This document shows, piece after piece, positions 1-10,299 of a stretch of DNA of 64,000 nt (position 1 is its first letter; each line of letters begins with the position of its first letter). The notes below the pieces were generated by a model. That model searched no databases, had not been told where the DNA came from, and saw only the letters and a list, made by a program, of their open reading frames with translations. This DNA is from Curvularia sp. ZM96 (taxonomy: Eukaryota; Ascomycota; Dothideomycetes; Pleosporales; Pleosporaceae). The stretch spans positions 992,001 to 1,056,000 of the forward strand of contig JAJGBQ010000007.1 in the NCBI GenBank assembly GCA_022457065.1. Direction: 5' to 3'. A program made the position numbers and the translations under genes.

Positions 1-431
1 AAGGAGAGAGGCTGTGCGGTGCGGTGGGTTGCTTGTTTGTTGTACGTGCAGAAGGGGGATTATGGAGATGAAAATCAGTCGTGTTCATAATCCTTTATTG
101 GAAACGGTTCTCCTGATTGTTTAATACAGACGCGCGTGCGCGTGCGCGGTTGCTTTAGGGCTTTGCTTTTCCCCCCGTCTCGCCTATCGTCTGTTCTTTC
201 TTCCTCTCTCTGTCCCCTATTATGCTTTATTGGTGATTGTTTCTTTTTTCTCTTGTTTATTTTCTACTTGTTATATCTTACCTGTTTATTCGCTGACTCG
301 CTCGCCCGTTCACGCCGTTTTCTGTGAATCTCGTCTTCTCCTCCCCGTTTACCGTTCTGAGATTCGCAAAACGTCCAGAGACCAAGTCATTTACCTTTCC
401 TCTCCCCAACTGGACCGTCGTCGAAACCACA
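1..431. other. Intergenic / probable 5' leader
   Basis: No coding region is supported here. A GC-rich CGCGCGTGCG-type tract lies near 129-150. A long pyrimidine-rich stretch, runs of C and T, fills about 165-420. It directly precedes the small membrane-protein gene starting at 432 and is probably its promoter and 5' leader; CT-rich leaders are common upstream of fungal genes. Confidence 0.4.
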
Positions 432-818
432 ATGCCTTCGTCTGCGCACTTTGGTGCGGTCCTGGTTGCCCGCGATGAATCGCATGGCTGGTCGATCTTT
501 GAGAACGACACACAGAAACGCGGGTTTATCATCGTTATTGTACTCAGCCTTTTCGCTACGATCGGCATGCTCGGACTCATTCTCACACTCGTCGTGCTGA
601 AGAATAGGCGGGATCGCAAGAAGAAGGCGAGAATGGATGCGACTAAGGCGACGGTGTGGCCGGGAACAAAGGGGCGGTACCAGAAGCTCGAAGAAGAAGA
701 GAAGGATGGCGTGTGGAGTGCGGAAATGGAGATGGATGATAGAGGGGTGTACAGTGGTAGGGGATATGGGGAAAGTGCTGCTGATGCGGACAAAGAACCA
801 TATAGGCCGGTGAAATGA
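432..818 (+). CDS. Small single-pass membrane protein
   Basis: A single-exon reading frame of 128 aa. I chose the ATG at 432 because the longer frame from 324 has no upstream ATG. Residues 1-30 are polar, residues 31-56 form one hydrophobic helix (GFIIVIVLSL...), and this is followed at once by a strongly basic stop-transfer segment, KNRRDRKKK. That predicts an outward N-terminus and a cytosolic tail. The tail is acidic and then Gly/Tyr-rich, with no recognisable domain or catalytic motif. There is no classical cleavable signal peptide. I do not recognise the family; the layout looks like the short conserved single-pass proteins often annotated as hypothetical in filamentous ascomycetes. The frame is real-looking because the helix and the basic cluster are in the right order, but the function is unknown. 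Confidence 0.65.
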   Translation: MPSSAHFGAVLVARDESHGWSIFENDTQKRGFIIVIVLSLFATIGMLGLILTLVVLKNRRDRKKKARMDATKATVWPGTKGRYQKLEEEEKDGVWSAEMEMDDRGVYSGRGYGESAADADKEPYRPVK

Positions 819-1666
819 GAGTTTGAGACACGCCCAAGGATGCAAAGAGAGGCGGACGGTGTGAAGCTTGATGCGCCTCCATCAGATTGAAGAAATCAAG
901 CCATGGGCTGGGGGTTCTTTCGACTTTTTGGCGTTATTCCGTCGTGTTTGCTGGGAATAGGAAACGGAAACACAGTTCTTACTGTGGAGTTCTCTTTAGG
1001 TCCTCAAAGAATCATTCGCGCAGCCTTGTCCAGCCCAACCTCGCTATTCGACCATCGATTTATTATACTGGGCTGCGGACAGCTTCCACTATGGATTTCA
1101 GCAGCCCTAGCGGCAATGGTACCAGAGGAAAAAACGAAAGACACCCTGTGAGCAGGATCCATAATCTAATGGACCCGTGCCTTACCGTTGCTAGACTATA
1201 AACGGTTCCTGGGATAATCTTATTCATCGACTGCCTTTGACTGGCAAAACACGAAACCTTCTCGTTCTAAACTCTGCACCATTACGTTTCTTTCTCGAAG
1301 ACGCTACCAATAAATCATTACATTTACTTATTTTCTTTCATCCCGGCATACTCAAAAACGTCTTTAAACAAATAGCTACGCCCTTGTGCAATCCGACGTC
1401 TGAAGGGTCGCTCGGGTTGTTTTAGTTAGCAAAAATATACTATAAACTGAGTAGCCGATTCATTCGCCTGTCGTGTATGTGTCATTTCATCTTGGATACA
1501 GAGCGTTTATCAGAAATAGATCAACTAGCCTCAAGGGATCAATGCTCCTATCAAAATTCGTATTCTATACACCGTGGTCCCTACATAGGTCCCTTTCTTA
1601 GGCTACTATACTCTTTCTGAAAACCAGTGCGCTTCTGCTGATTTGAGCCGTTCTACCTGCATGCCC
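819..1666. other. Intergenic, nothing recognised
   Basis: The stretch between the small membrane protein and the convergent SET-domain gene contains only short overlapping frames with no protein features. It should hold the two 3' ends. The part nearer the SET gene is AT-rich. Confidence 0.4.
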
Positions 1667-2263
1667 TCAGGACTGTCCGTTCCTCTCTGCCAGCATCTCC
1701 TCAATGTGCCTGTTTAACCAATACTTCCTCAGCGTCTCAACTGGCATATCCTTTGCGCCCGTGATTTGGCCCCTGCAGTCCGAGGTTTTGCAAAGGCAAT
1801 CAAAAGGCTGTGCCATGCTCCATTCCGTGCTTGGATAGAAGAATGTCAACTCATCGCCCTCTTTCAATCCCCCACCCTCCTCGCTAACTCTGACCTCCCA
1901 TCTCTCCATGTCAAAAACCAGACTGGGTTTGCAGCTGTGATTAATGTACAAGAGATCGCAGTTGAGCTCAATGTGTAGGTTGCGGCCAGCTTGGACGGAT
2001 GAGTATGCGACCGTAGCGGGGGTGGGGTTGGTGATGCGAGCGAAGACCGCGCCGGGGGGCAGGTTGACCAGTGAGACGGAGCGGCTGGTAAAGGAACCAG
2101 GGTTGTGCTCTACGCGCAGCAAACGAGTAAGATCGGGTTGCACCCACGCAGGAATTTGCGAGGTGTTGTTCGAAGCCGGTGACGTAACGTGATTGGTGGT
2201 CGATTTTCCGTTGGCGTGGGGGGTCGCGACTGCAGACGTGGGAGGCACAGCTGAGGGAGACAT
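1667..2263 (-). CDS. Short SET-domain protein (putative lysine methyltransferase-like)
   Basis: A single-exon protein of 198 aa that starts at a true ATG. After a Ser/Thr/Asn-rich N-terminus (1-37) it carries the C-terminal half of a SET domain. NHSCKPS at about 108-114 is the NHSC signature that forms the SAM/lysine pocket. FFYPSTEW at 141-148 holds the tyrosine normally found in the post-NHSC motif. A post-SET-like cysteine group follows (C156, C158, C163), which in SET enzymes helps bind zinc. The protein is much shorter than histone methyltransferases and lacks a visible pre-SET. Small SET proteins of this kind are widespread in ascomycetes with unknown substrates. Family assignment rests on the NHSC/post-SET order; a histone substrate should not be assumed. 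Confidence 0.8.
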   Translation of the reverse strand: MSPSAVPPTSAVATPHANGKSTTNHVTSPASNNTSQIPAWVQPDLTRLLRVEHNPGSFTSRSVSLVNLPPGAVFARITNPTPATVAYSSVQAGRNLHIELNCDLLYINHSCKPSLVFDMERWEVRVSEEGGGLKEGDELTFFYPSTEWSMAQPFDCLCKTSDCRGQITGAKDMPVETLRKYWLNRHIEEMLAERNGQS

Positions 2264-3620
2264 GCTTGTGACGATGTTTTTAGAGGCAGATCTAAGATGT
2301 GTACGATCTCTGGTATCAATTGGTCTTTGTAGTCCAACAAGAAGGCCAGAAAGCTAGAGGGGCAGTTTCTCTTTAGTACTCGGCACGTCTGACTTCTGAC
2401 TGCCAGTCGACCGAGGCATATGCTCAACTACCGTCCCGCCCGAGTACAAGGTCCACATGAAGACGTAGCCTATCCCTCTGTTCGGAGCTACCACGGCTTG
2501 TTCCATGTTCTGGTCTGCGCCTCAAAGCGGTGCAGTAGCCTATCCCATGACCCATCACTGTACAACTCGCCCTTGTAAACAAAATGAATGAAATCCGCCA
2601 GCGTGGCATCCGGACTAAGGGAGTCTGCAACAATAGATGGTAGCTTCCCTGTCAACTCTGACAGTGACGATTTCTGTAGTTATCTTCTCGCACTTCATGT
2701 GAAGCGTCAAGGAGAGAACGTGAGAAGAAGAAGAGGATGGTGATTTCACTCCCTGTTGTATGCTCTGTTCATTATACAGCTCATTCGGCATGGTGGTATG
2801 CGTTCCCCACGCTCATGCCTAGAGTATGATCGCATAGCAAGGATTTTTGATTTTCAGCGGCAACCACTTAGGTTCGTGCAGAGCCCTAACTACTTACATA
2901 GTAGTGCCAACCTAAGCCGTAAACAGCAATGCTCCGTTGTAAACCTCACATCCGTTTCCTTTCTATGGTACTGAGGGGGAGTTAATTCGGTACAAAGAAT
3001 GCCATAACCTTGTGTCCAACAGCTCTGAGTTTAACCAGCTTTGAACGGAGTGCTTAAGCTGCTTCCCTTGCTCAGTTAGCCTGTTGAGGCTTTCATTTGA
3101 CGGTATCAAAAACGTCAGGAGACTCCACCCAGATGCTAGATGAAAAGGGTGCGGGGTTAAAATAAGAACTCAAAACTGCCAGTTCCAACGAACGGAAAGG
3201 CATCCACATCTGGCCAAGATATGTTCAATCAAAATGGCGTCACAAAAAGTGTTATACGATTCGCTCCCTTCCGCACTATTATCTTCAGCGCCCAATTATA
3301 CCGACTGCCATGCGATCAACACAGGCGACTGATTATAATCCGAAGGCCGATTCAAAAAGAAGCTCTCTAGGCTGTGAAGTGATACACGGCCCTTTTAACC
3401 AAACTTTAAATATGGTAGTACGAGATACAACACTGATATACCTAGCTTATGTCAAAGCTTCCTTGGATTGAAAGCCGAGCCGATATAGTGAATCCTTCTG
3501 ACGGGAGCCTTAGCGATGCCGTAAAAGTAGCAAGTTCCAGTTGCGGTATGGTGGCACTGAATGTACTCCAATATGGCATTCGATGTTGAAAATAAGCTCG
3601 TTATGACACCTGTTAATCCA

Positions 3621-3660
3621 GAAAATATGCAAACGCTATGGAAGATATGCAAACGCTATG
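3621..3660. repeat. 20-bp tandem direct repeat, two copies
   Basis: Two adjacent 20-bp units, 3621-3640 and 3641-3660, share 19 of 20 bases and end in GCAAACGCTATG. Probably replication slippage in non-coding DNA; no function is indicated. Confidence 0.8.
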
Positions 3661-4321
3661 CCTTACTTTCTAGGAGGAGCAAATATGAGGCTCTTGTACT
3701 CGGTGGTGGCAATAAGTACTTTACGAGATTAACTATGGCGCTCACAATCTGTTACTAAGTCGTGACAGGATATTTTTAGCCAGTGATTTCCCCGAGTCAA
3801 TCCGTGTTAAACTGTGGGCATACAACACCCCAAAGCATACCTTCGAATAGGCTGAACTTCGGATATCTGGATCAAACATCAGTTCACCCCGGTATGGAAG
3901 TCATACACCTGCCAGTTGACAGCGCTGGGTTGGTCCAAAATCGAAAGCATGCTCAGTTGTCGGTTCATTGAAAACTGGCGACCTTGGTCAAACAAAGGCT
4001 GTAAATGGATAGTGATTCAATATCACGCGCTGGTAAATCGTCACTGAAACCAAGGCTTATCGAATACATGGCGACGCGTTGAACAAAAAACACATTTGGA
4101 ATGACCTGGCTGTTATCCGGTGAAAGCACGGCTTGCAGAGCAACTGCAACTGTGTTAGCTGCGAGAGTAATGTTGTCCAAAGTTAACTTAGTTGATCTAG
4201 GCAAGGTGGTCAGTACTCCTACTCACCTGAGCACAGAGTTATATTTAAGCATGCATAATCTGAGCTGAGACTCGGTATTCTAGCCCTCGGACTGCGTTTC
4301 CCACTCCAATGATTTGCTGCA

Positions 4322-4349
4322 TTCGGCGCGACTACAAGAGCGCGCCGAA
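4322..4349. repeat. Perfect 9-bp inverted repeat (GC-rich hairpin)
   Basis: TTCGGCGCG at 4322-4330 is followed after a 10-base spacer by its exact reverse complement at 4341-4349. It lies about 550 bases upstream of the cysteine-rich secreted-protein gene in otherwise AT-rich DNA. It could be a structural hairpin or a spaced inverted CGG-type site, as bound by Zn2Cys6 dimers. Confidence 0.75.
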
Positions 4350-4773
4350 CATTCCAACCCCTAAGCAGTCATCAGACTGCCGATCCCCTACTCTACACGT
4401 GAGGACGTGTCAGCACTAGCATTCGGTGCCCATATCATTAGGGAATTTGGTTTATCCAAAACTTTTTCATATAGTATTGCCATGCTGTTTGCTGGTTCTC
4501 AATGGTCTAACGTCCGGCAATAACTGGTCACGGCTACTTTTGCTATTGCTACTGCACTCAGTCACTGCAGAAGCATGGTTTCGCCTTTTCTTTGTATAGA
4601 TTTTTCTCGATGTACAAACTGATCAAATCATCGTAAACCCATCGCGTCGCCCGTCTTACCCAGTCTTATCCACTCAATGAATTCTGAATACGGTCCGGCC
4701 GAGAGTTAAAAAGGCCTAGATTATGCGCTGGATGTGCCGCCTTGCTGGATAAATATAGGACCAAATGCCGATA

Positions 4774-4783
4774 TGATATATAA
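4774..4783 (+). promoter_or_regulatory. TATA-like element of secreted-protein gene
   Basis: GATATATAAG lies about 120 bases before the ATG at 4903, with A/C-rich leader sequence in between. Position and sequence fit a core promoter TATA box, but there is no transcript evidence. Confidence 0.4.
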
Positions 4784-4902
4784 GTCATCTATTCAGTACC
4801 TTCTCTTTAGCATAACAGTTTTTCAACCTGCGCTCTCAAGCGTCAAGTACCTTCCAACATAACACAACCTCTTTTATATCAACAACTATTTCCGCCTAAA
4901 AG

Positions 4903-5263
4903 ATGCGCTTCATTCTCTTTTCCATCGCGCTCGCCTCCCTAGCCTGCGCATCTCCTCTCGCACTAGAGAACAACGAGAACCCACATCGGCGCGAGGCAGT
5001 AGCGGAATTCGAAGCAAAGTTCCAGGTACCATTCCCTCCCCCGGATCAACCAGCTCCAGACAGAAGAAACTAACAGAAGCTTTCCAACGACTCAGATAAG
5101 AGCTCTGGGGTGCGACTCTGGTTACTGCAACTGCATTTCAGGGGGTTGCAGCGATGCTTGCCAAACAGAGTGCTTTAACATACACTGTGCCAATACTTTC
5201 CCCGCAGGAACGCCTTATCCGCCTCAGTGCGCGCGTGTTAAAACGAATGGTGATGGTAATTAA
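4903..5263 (+). CDS. Small cysteine-rich secreted protein (candidate effector)
   Basis: A two-exon gene not visible as one long frame. Exon 1 is 4903-5025, the intron 5026-5095 (70 nt; GTACCA donor, ACTAAC branch point, CTCAG acceptor), exon 2 5096-5263, giving 96 aa. Residues 1-17 form a signal peptide with a hydrophobic core and ACAS cleavage region. A His-Arg-Arg at 28-30 is a possible Kex2 processing site, so a short propeptide is likely. The mature part has eight cysteines (47, 52, 54, 59, 63, 67, 72, 86), an even number suited to four disulfides, packed among small and polar residues. No named family is recognised. Size, signal, processing site and cysteine density match the usual criteria for apoplastic effectors or small antimicrobial proteins of plant-associated fungi. 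The frame choice is supported because only this splice keeps all cysteines in frame. Confidence 0.72.
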
Positions 5264-5414
5264 TGGATATGATGTGGAATAGATGAATTAATATTATATG
5301 CGTCATCTTACACATGGCGGCTCGAATCAACTGCCTTGAAGCCTAAGAATCATTGTCCACGTCCCTTGCGAGCTATAGATAGTGACTTTTATAACTTCGT
5401 CAATACGCGTCTGC

Positions 5415-7157
5415 TTACTTTTTAGAAGACCCATCCACAGGCAAGACGTTCTCATCGCTATCGACACTTGTCGCTGGTACACCCTGCAAACCCATCATGC
5501 TCGTGTCATATCCGTTCGCGGTGAGGTATTCTCTGAACTTGATGTCCTCTTGGTCAATTGTGTCCTGGCCAATGTGGGGAAGCAGTAACACCAGGGCCGC
5601 AGCTAAAAAGGCTAGCGAGGATGCCACAAAGAATGGGTTGCGTCCGGCCGCAATCTCGTCGTCACCAGCTGCTTTCTGTATCGCGTCGAGTGCGTAGGAA
5701 CCGGCGAAGGCACCGATTTTGCCTACTGCAGCCGCGATACCGTAGTATTGTCCCCTGGGAGAGGGTTAGTCTGATGCGTTTCGAAAGACAAAATGAAGTG
5801 GGTTCCATACCGAATACCAGTCGCACACGTCTTGGATGCCACTAAACCAATATTGTCTCCAGGGCCGAACTCCCCAAGGGCAAGGAAAATACCATACACG
5901 ACTACAAAGCCAGCGACATTCTCAGGCTTGCTCAACCACGGGTAGCATCCGGCCATTATGAAACCAATAACGCCCTGCAAGGTGACTCCAATGAACAGCG
6001 TCTTCTTGGGGCCCATCGAAGGCAGATCGGCGACAAAGGCACCAGCGAGACAGCCAGGCATATAGAAAAAGTTGATGAGAATATTCCACGCCAGACTCTT
6101 CCACAGAGGTGCCGATTCGCCAAGTAAATTAGCCAGAATCGAGGTCGCGTAGATGCCAAACGAATAGGCGCTGAAGTCATAGATGAACCAGATGATGCTG
6201 ACAACACTGAGCCGGAACCAGTAAAACTTCGCAATGAGTAACCATGGGGTTTTCGCTTTGGCGAGAGATTCACGCTGGAATGCCTCTGGCTCTTGCAGTT
6301 TGAGACGGAGATACAGAAGCGATAGAGGCGGGATGATGCCGATGCCGAGACAGATGCGCCAGGCAGCTCGGAGATGGTTTTCTCCAGTGATCAAGACGAC
6401 AACGGTGGCGACGATTGCGCTGATGAAGAAGGCGAGATCGATTTGGACGTTGGTGAAGAGGATAAACCACTTATTTCGAGTTCCTTCTTTAAGCTCGCCC
6501 GTCGATTCGGCACAGCCTACACTGCCGGCTGGGTATTCTCCGCCAATACCTAGGGCAGTTAGCAGAGAGTCGCTTGCTGTTCGAATTCGTTACCATACCG
6601 ATCCCCAGAAAGAAGCGATACACGACCAGCGCTGTGAGCAAGCCGCTTGGGTTACCGCCAGCACCATACGAAGCCGTGCCCAATATTGCAAACAGGATGA
6701 TGATGATTGTCGAAGTAAACAGAGACCATTTTCTCGAAAAGTGGTCGGACGTGTACCCAAAAAACAGCATGCCGACGACCGTACCGGCAAACGTAATACT
6801 CGAAACATTGGCTTGTGCCGAAGATGATGCGTATTCCTTGGGGTATATGGTCTTAAGCATGGTATTGACAGGCCCGATAATCTAGTCAAGATATTAGCAA
6901 TCTCATGTCTCCAAAACTGTCTCTGTATCGATGATGCACTGGGCTGGGGTTTTGTCGCGCTGGGAAGTGGTGTTGCTTGTTGGGTCAGATCGTACATTGT
7001 TCAGGTAACCATCACTAAAAAGACCAGCGCCGCATGCAATCACAGGCCAGAGTCGCTCCCATCTCCCTTTGTCAGTCCTTGCGATACTGCCTCGACGTTC
7101 GACATCTTTCTCAGCAGTGTGCTCCGGCTGAGACTTGATGTCTGCAGCAGTAGCCAT
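5415..7157 (-). CDS. MFS transporter, GIT1-like (glycerophosphodiester / phosphate-type symporter)
   Basis: Four exons read on the minus strand: 7157-6996, 6881-6599, 6549-5811 and 5754-5415 (introns 114, 49 and 56 nt), giving 507 aa. The protein has the 12-helix major-facilitator layout. SDGYLNN at about 48-54 occupies the usual position in helix 1. The family signature around IGGEYPAGS (about 149-157) is split by intron 2 and restored by splicing. The second half contains the conserved run FYWFRLS, IYDFSAYSFG and EFGPGDNIGL, which resembles fungal Git1-type glycerophosphoinositol permeases and the related phosphate:H+ symporters. The predicted role is proton-coupled uptake at the plasma membrane. 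The N-terminal 35 and C-terminal 50 residues are polar cytosolic tails. The exact substrate cannot be read from sequence. Confidence 0.85.
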
Positions 7158-8631
7158 GGTAACGTCGCTGCTGGTGAATCCACCGAAATCAGGATCGGCT
7201 TGGTGTATGTGTAAGTGCTGGACTTCACGCAGCGTGACAGTCGATCAAAGGTGCTCCGTGGCAACAGCAGTCAAAAGGTTCTTTTGCGGGGCCAACTGAG
7301 CATTTAACGGCTTCCCCGAGCTTGACCTTTATCGTCCCTCGGTAAGTGGCACCACTGCGTTGCCGCAAAGACCCTGTGATCAAGTTTTTTATTCGACCGG
7401 GTTGGGCATAGTGCGCAGAGGGAGACGCACATCGGAGCCCAGCAGCCACTCAGATGGGAGAGTCTTTCCACCGGTGTGTGTGTCTCTCTGCGGCGGAGAG
7501 CTGAGTTTTGCACGTGACGACACCGAAAGCAGAAGGTGTCAAAATCCGGTACGGGAATACCGAGTAGTGAAGTCGTCACCAGCATCTGAAAACTGGGGTG
7601 TTGCTAGCTTGCGTGGCCTGAGCGGCGTTCGCCTTGAATCCTGGTATCTTTTGGTAAAGTAGATATCACTGAAGATCAAACTGTAAATTGGAATCTTGTG
7701 TTCAGACTTTGATTGTTGTTGTGCAGATAGAGGATGTGAATCCAGCATGGTGACGACATTCAAGCTTTCGCCATGCTTCGAGGTTGCAGCCGTAATATCC
7801 GCGCCGAGTCTCACGCAGGCGGCTAGCGCCAATCCCAACCAAAGCTTATCCTGCAAAGGCGCATCTGATGCGACATGTGAGAGGCTAGGTCGCAGTCTGA
7901 AAAGCGGCTGGTCAAAAATGCTGTGTGACTCGGTGCAAGGTTTGAACAGATGACCATCTGCCTTTGTGGCGCAAAATGTGCGCTTGCTATGTAACAAAGG
8001 GCTCAAAATAGTAGGGCCTCGACGGAAGGCAGTGAAATCACCGAAGTCATCCCATTTCTCGGTCCAACGAGGGTAGAGGTCCAGCCTCATACACGGGTAC
8101 AACGAACTACGCACGCTGCGTCAGACGATCTAGTTGTGGAGATGAGATAACGGCGCAACTTGGGCCATGACTCTCGAGCCACGGCCCCCCATGACCATGC
8201 AGCGACAATCGCGGCTACGTGCAACCGGATTTGTACAGTACATGCCCAAGAAGAGTCTCAATGTCGAACGCAATTTACCTTACGTAGATGCTACTGTACT
8301 GTGTGCATGGCTGTACATAGCCCGACATGACCCCGAAACATGGGGCACCACCTCTACACTCATATAAATCGGACCGATCAGGTGCAGAGCCATGCGACCG
8401 AGGGCCGAAGGCACTTGTTAGTGGTGACAGCTTTAGCAACACGAACTCGCAAATCCGGAAACTTATCCTGCATACTGCCTTTCATGCATGAGTATTAGGC
8501 TTGCTTCATACGTGCGCTACCTACTTATAAAGGAAGAAAAAAGATAACATGTTTGCATGTTGCTGCTGGGTATCACGTGAAATAAGGATAACAAAACGCT
8601 TGGCCAGCCACTCATCTCAGTATCACTCCCC
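7158..8631. other. Intergenic, nothing recognised
   Basis: The upstream region of the GIT1-like gene and the downstream region of the rhodopsin-domain gene. A 183-codon minus-strand frame (7539-8090) has no domain, no codon-usage signal I can see and no splice partners, so I treat it as chance. Confidence 0.35.
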
Positions 8632-10299
8632 CTACTTATTGTCAGACGCTTTGATGTGCTCAAAAGGCACCGGAGCTGTCTGGACCGTCGTTGTCATATG
8701 TCCGTGCGAGTTGACCCTATCCATCTCTGCAAACCAGTCATCCCCATCGCTCCTCCCTAGGCTCTTCAAACTCTGGTCCTCCTTGGCAGAAATCTCGTAC
8801 AAATGGTGCGAGGAGTCTTGGCTCGGACGGGATCCAAGCTCGGCAAATGGGCGACCGACAGTCGAGGCATTGCTAGTCTTACGTCCAGTGAAGCCCATGC
8901 CCATGGGCCGGCCCACGGACGAGGTGGCGCTGGTCTCTCGTGCGTGGTTGCCCTGACTAGCTATCTCGCCTGATTTGTGATGAATGCGATCCGAAATTGT
9001 AGTAGTAACCATGCCCAACTTCCTGTCCCCACAAGGCGAGCATTTTCTGTCAGTCAAACTGATGCCGCCAGCCGAATCGAAGCTCTCGTGTCTCGACACA
9101 TCCTCTACGCGTATTTCAACTTCGTTGACGACAAAAATTTTGTTGGTTGCTAGCGTTGCTATGACAGGCCAGAAGATCGGGATGGATGCGGTGATGATGG
9201 CGAAGTTGACCTCGAGAACAGCGAAGATGTATATAATTGGTGTGTGGAAGGTCATGTCCAGGACGGGCACTGTGCCTGCGCGGTTGATTGAGAGTGCGAT
9301 CAGGCGACCCATCGCCACCACTACTACACTGTGTTTAGGTCAGAACTATTGTTTTTCTTCAGCAGTTACCAGATTTGTTCCACTTACATGGATCCCAATG
9401 TGAACAAACCTACCAGTCCCGCTCGGCTCTTGCCTGCAATTCTCAACGAAGTGATGAATGGCACAGGAAGCAGTAGGACTAGGGTATCAAGCAATGAGTT
9501 GCTAAGAGCATGTGCTAGAAACATGGGGTAAAACTGGTTGGGGTCTTTGGTACCCCAGCCAATACATCTGCCTTCCAAACTAGGGTTCCAGTTCTTTGCA
9601 ATGGGACGGCATGATAAGACTGCCAGCAGGAAAAAGGTCAAGCCCCATATCGAGCAAAGTACAATCATACACCATGTGAGGCGTTTGGCGAGGCGATGTA
9701 CGTTGGACGTCGTCGTCGGTGCGGCTTCGGCAAACAGTCGTAGATACTGAAAGAGGATGGAAAGTTTGATCAGTGTCGCACTTGCAGCATACGCACAATT
9801 AGTTGAGTAGATATGCTATGTCTGACGTCAGTGTAAACTCATGGGCATTATTGAAAGGGTATGGTCGTACCCTAAAATACGCTATGATATGGTTGCTGTC
9901 GAGAGTCCACAGGTGTAGACCTAGCCCATCGTCCGGCACTGGAGTACATTGATTAGCTGGCGAATTTATATCAGTCTTGGGATGTAGCATACTTAAGCAC
10001 ACCAGACTATCGCCAACAAAACTCGCGATACCAGCGAGAATGACAAATGCGTCGTCCCAGCCCCAGAGGTGGTCCCTTATGCGAACCCATAGCCGCAGAC
10101 TCAAGGTGATGAATGCAACGCCCTGCTAGTGGTTAGCGATTGAACAAACAAGATGCTAATTGAACAAATGTCGGCGGATCCTACCTACCAGGAAAGCAAT
10201 AGTGGTCCCCAAGATTGTGGCAGGCTGGTTAGTTAAAGGTAGATTGGCATTATCCGGGTGTTGTCTCGGGTCTGTTATCATGCTTGCGCCGGCGTGCAT
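8632..10299 (-). CDS. Rhodopsin-domain (SAT4/PTH11-type) integral membrane protein
   Basis: Five exons: 10299-10189, 10122-9993, 9938-9871, 9815-9388 and 9328-8632, with introns of 49-66 nt, giving 477 aa. It has the family layout of seven membrane helices followed by a long polar cytosolic tail. Recognisable landmarks are GWDD at 58-61, MPDDGLG at 81-87 (created by splicing intron 2), TLIKLSILFQYLR in helix 3, the SCRPIAKNWNP loop with its conserved cysteine, and DTLVLLLPVP in helix 5. The tail (about 330-477) is rich in Ser/Gly/Arg and carries no domain. This family is greatly expanded in Pezizomycotina; members include PTH11-related receptors, but ligand and role are unknown for most. I chose the ATG at 10299 as the only one in frame with exon 2. 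Confidence 0.85.

Larger units (their letters stand above)
2264..4902. other. 2.6-kb gene-free stretch upstream of secreted-protein gene
   Basis: No supported gene; all frames are short and without domain features. It contains a 20-bp tandem duplication (3621-3660, one mismatch), a perfect 9-bp inverted repeat (4322-4349), and TATA-like sequence near 4774-4783 that fits the promoter of the gene at 4903. Base composition becomes AT-richer from about 2700. Confidence 0.4.

Noticed and set aside
7539..8090. 183-codon minus-strand open frame
   Set aside because: No hydrophobic, domain or splice features, and its length is within what chance allows in 64 kb searched on six frames.
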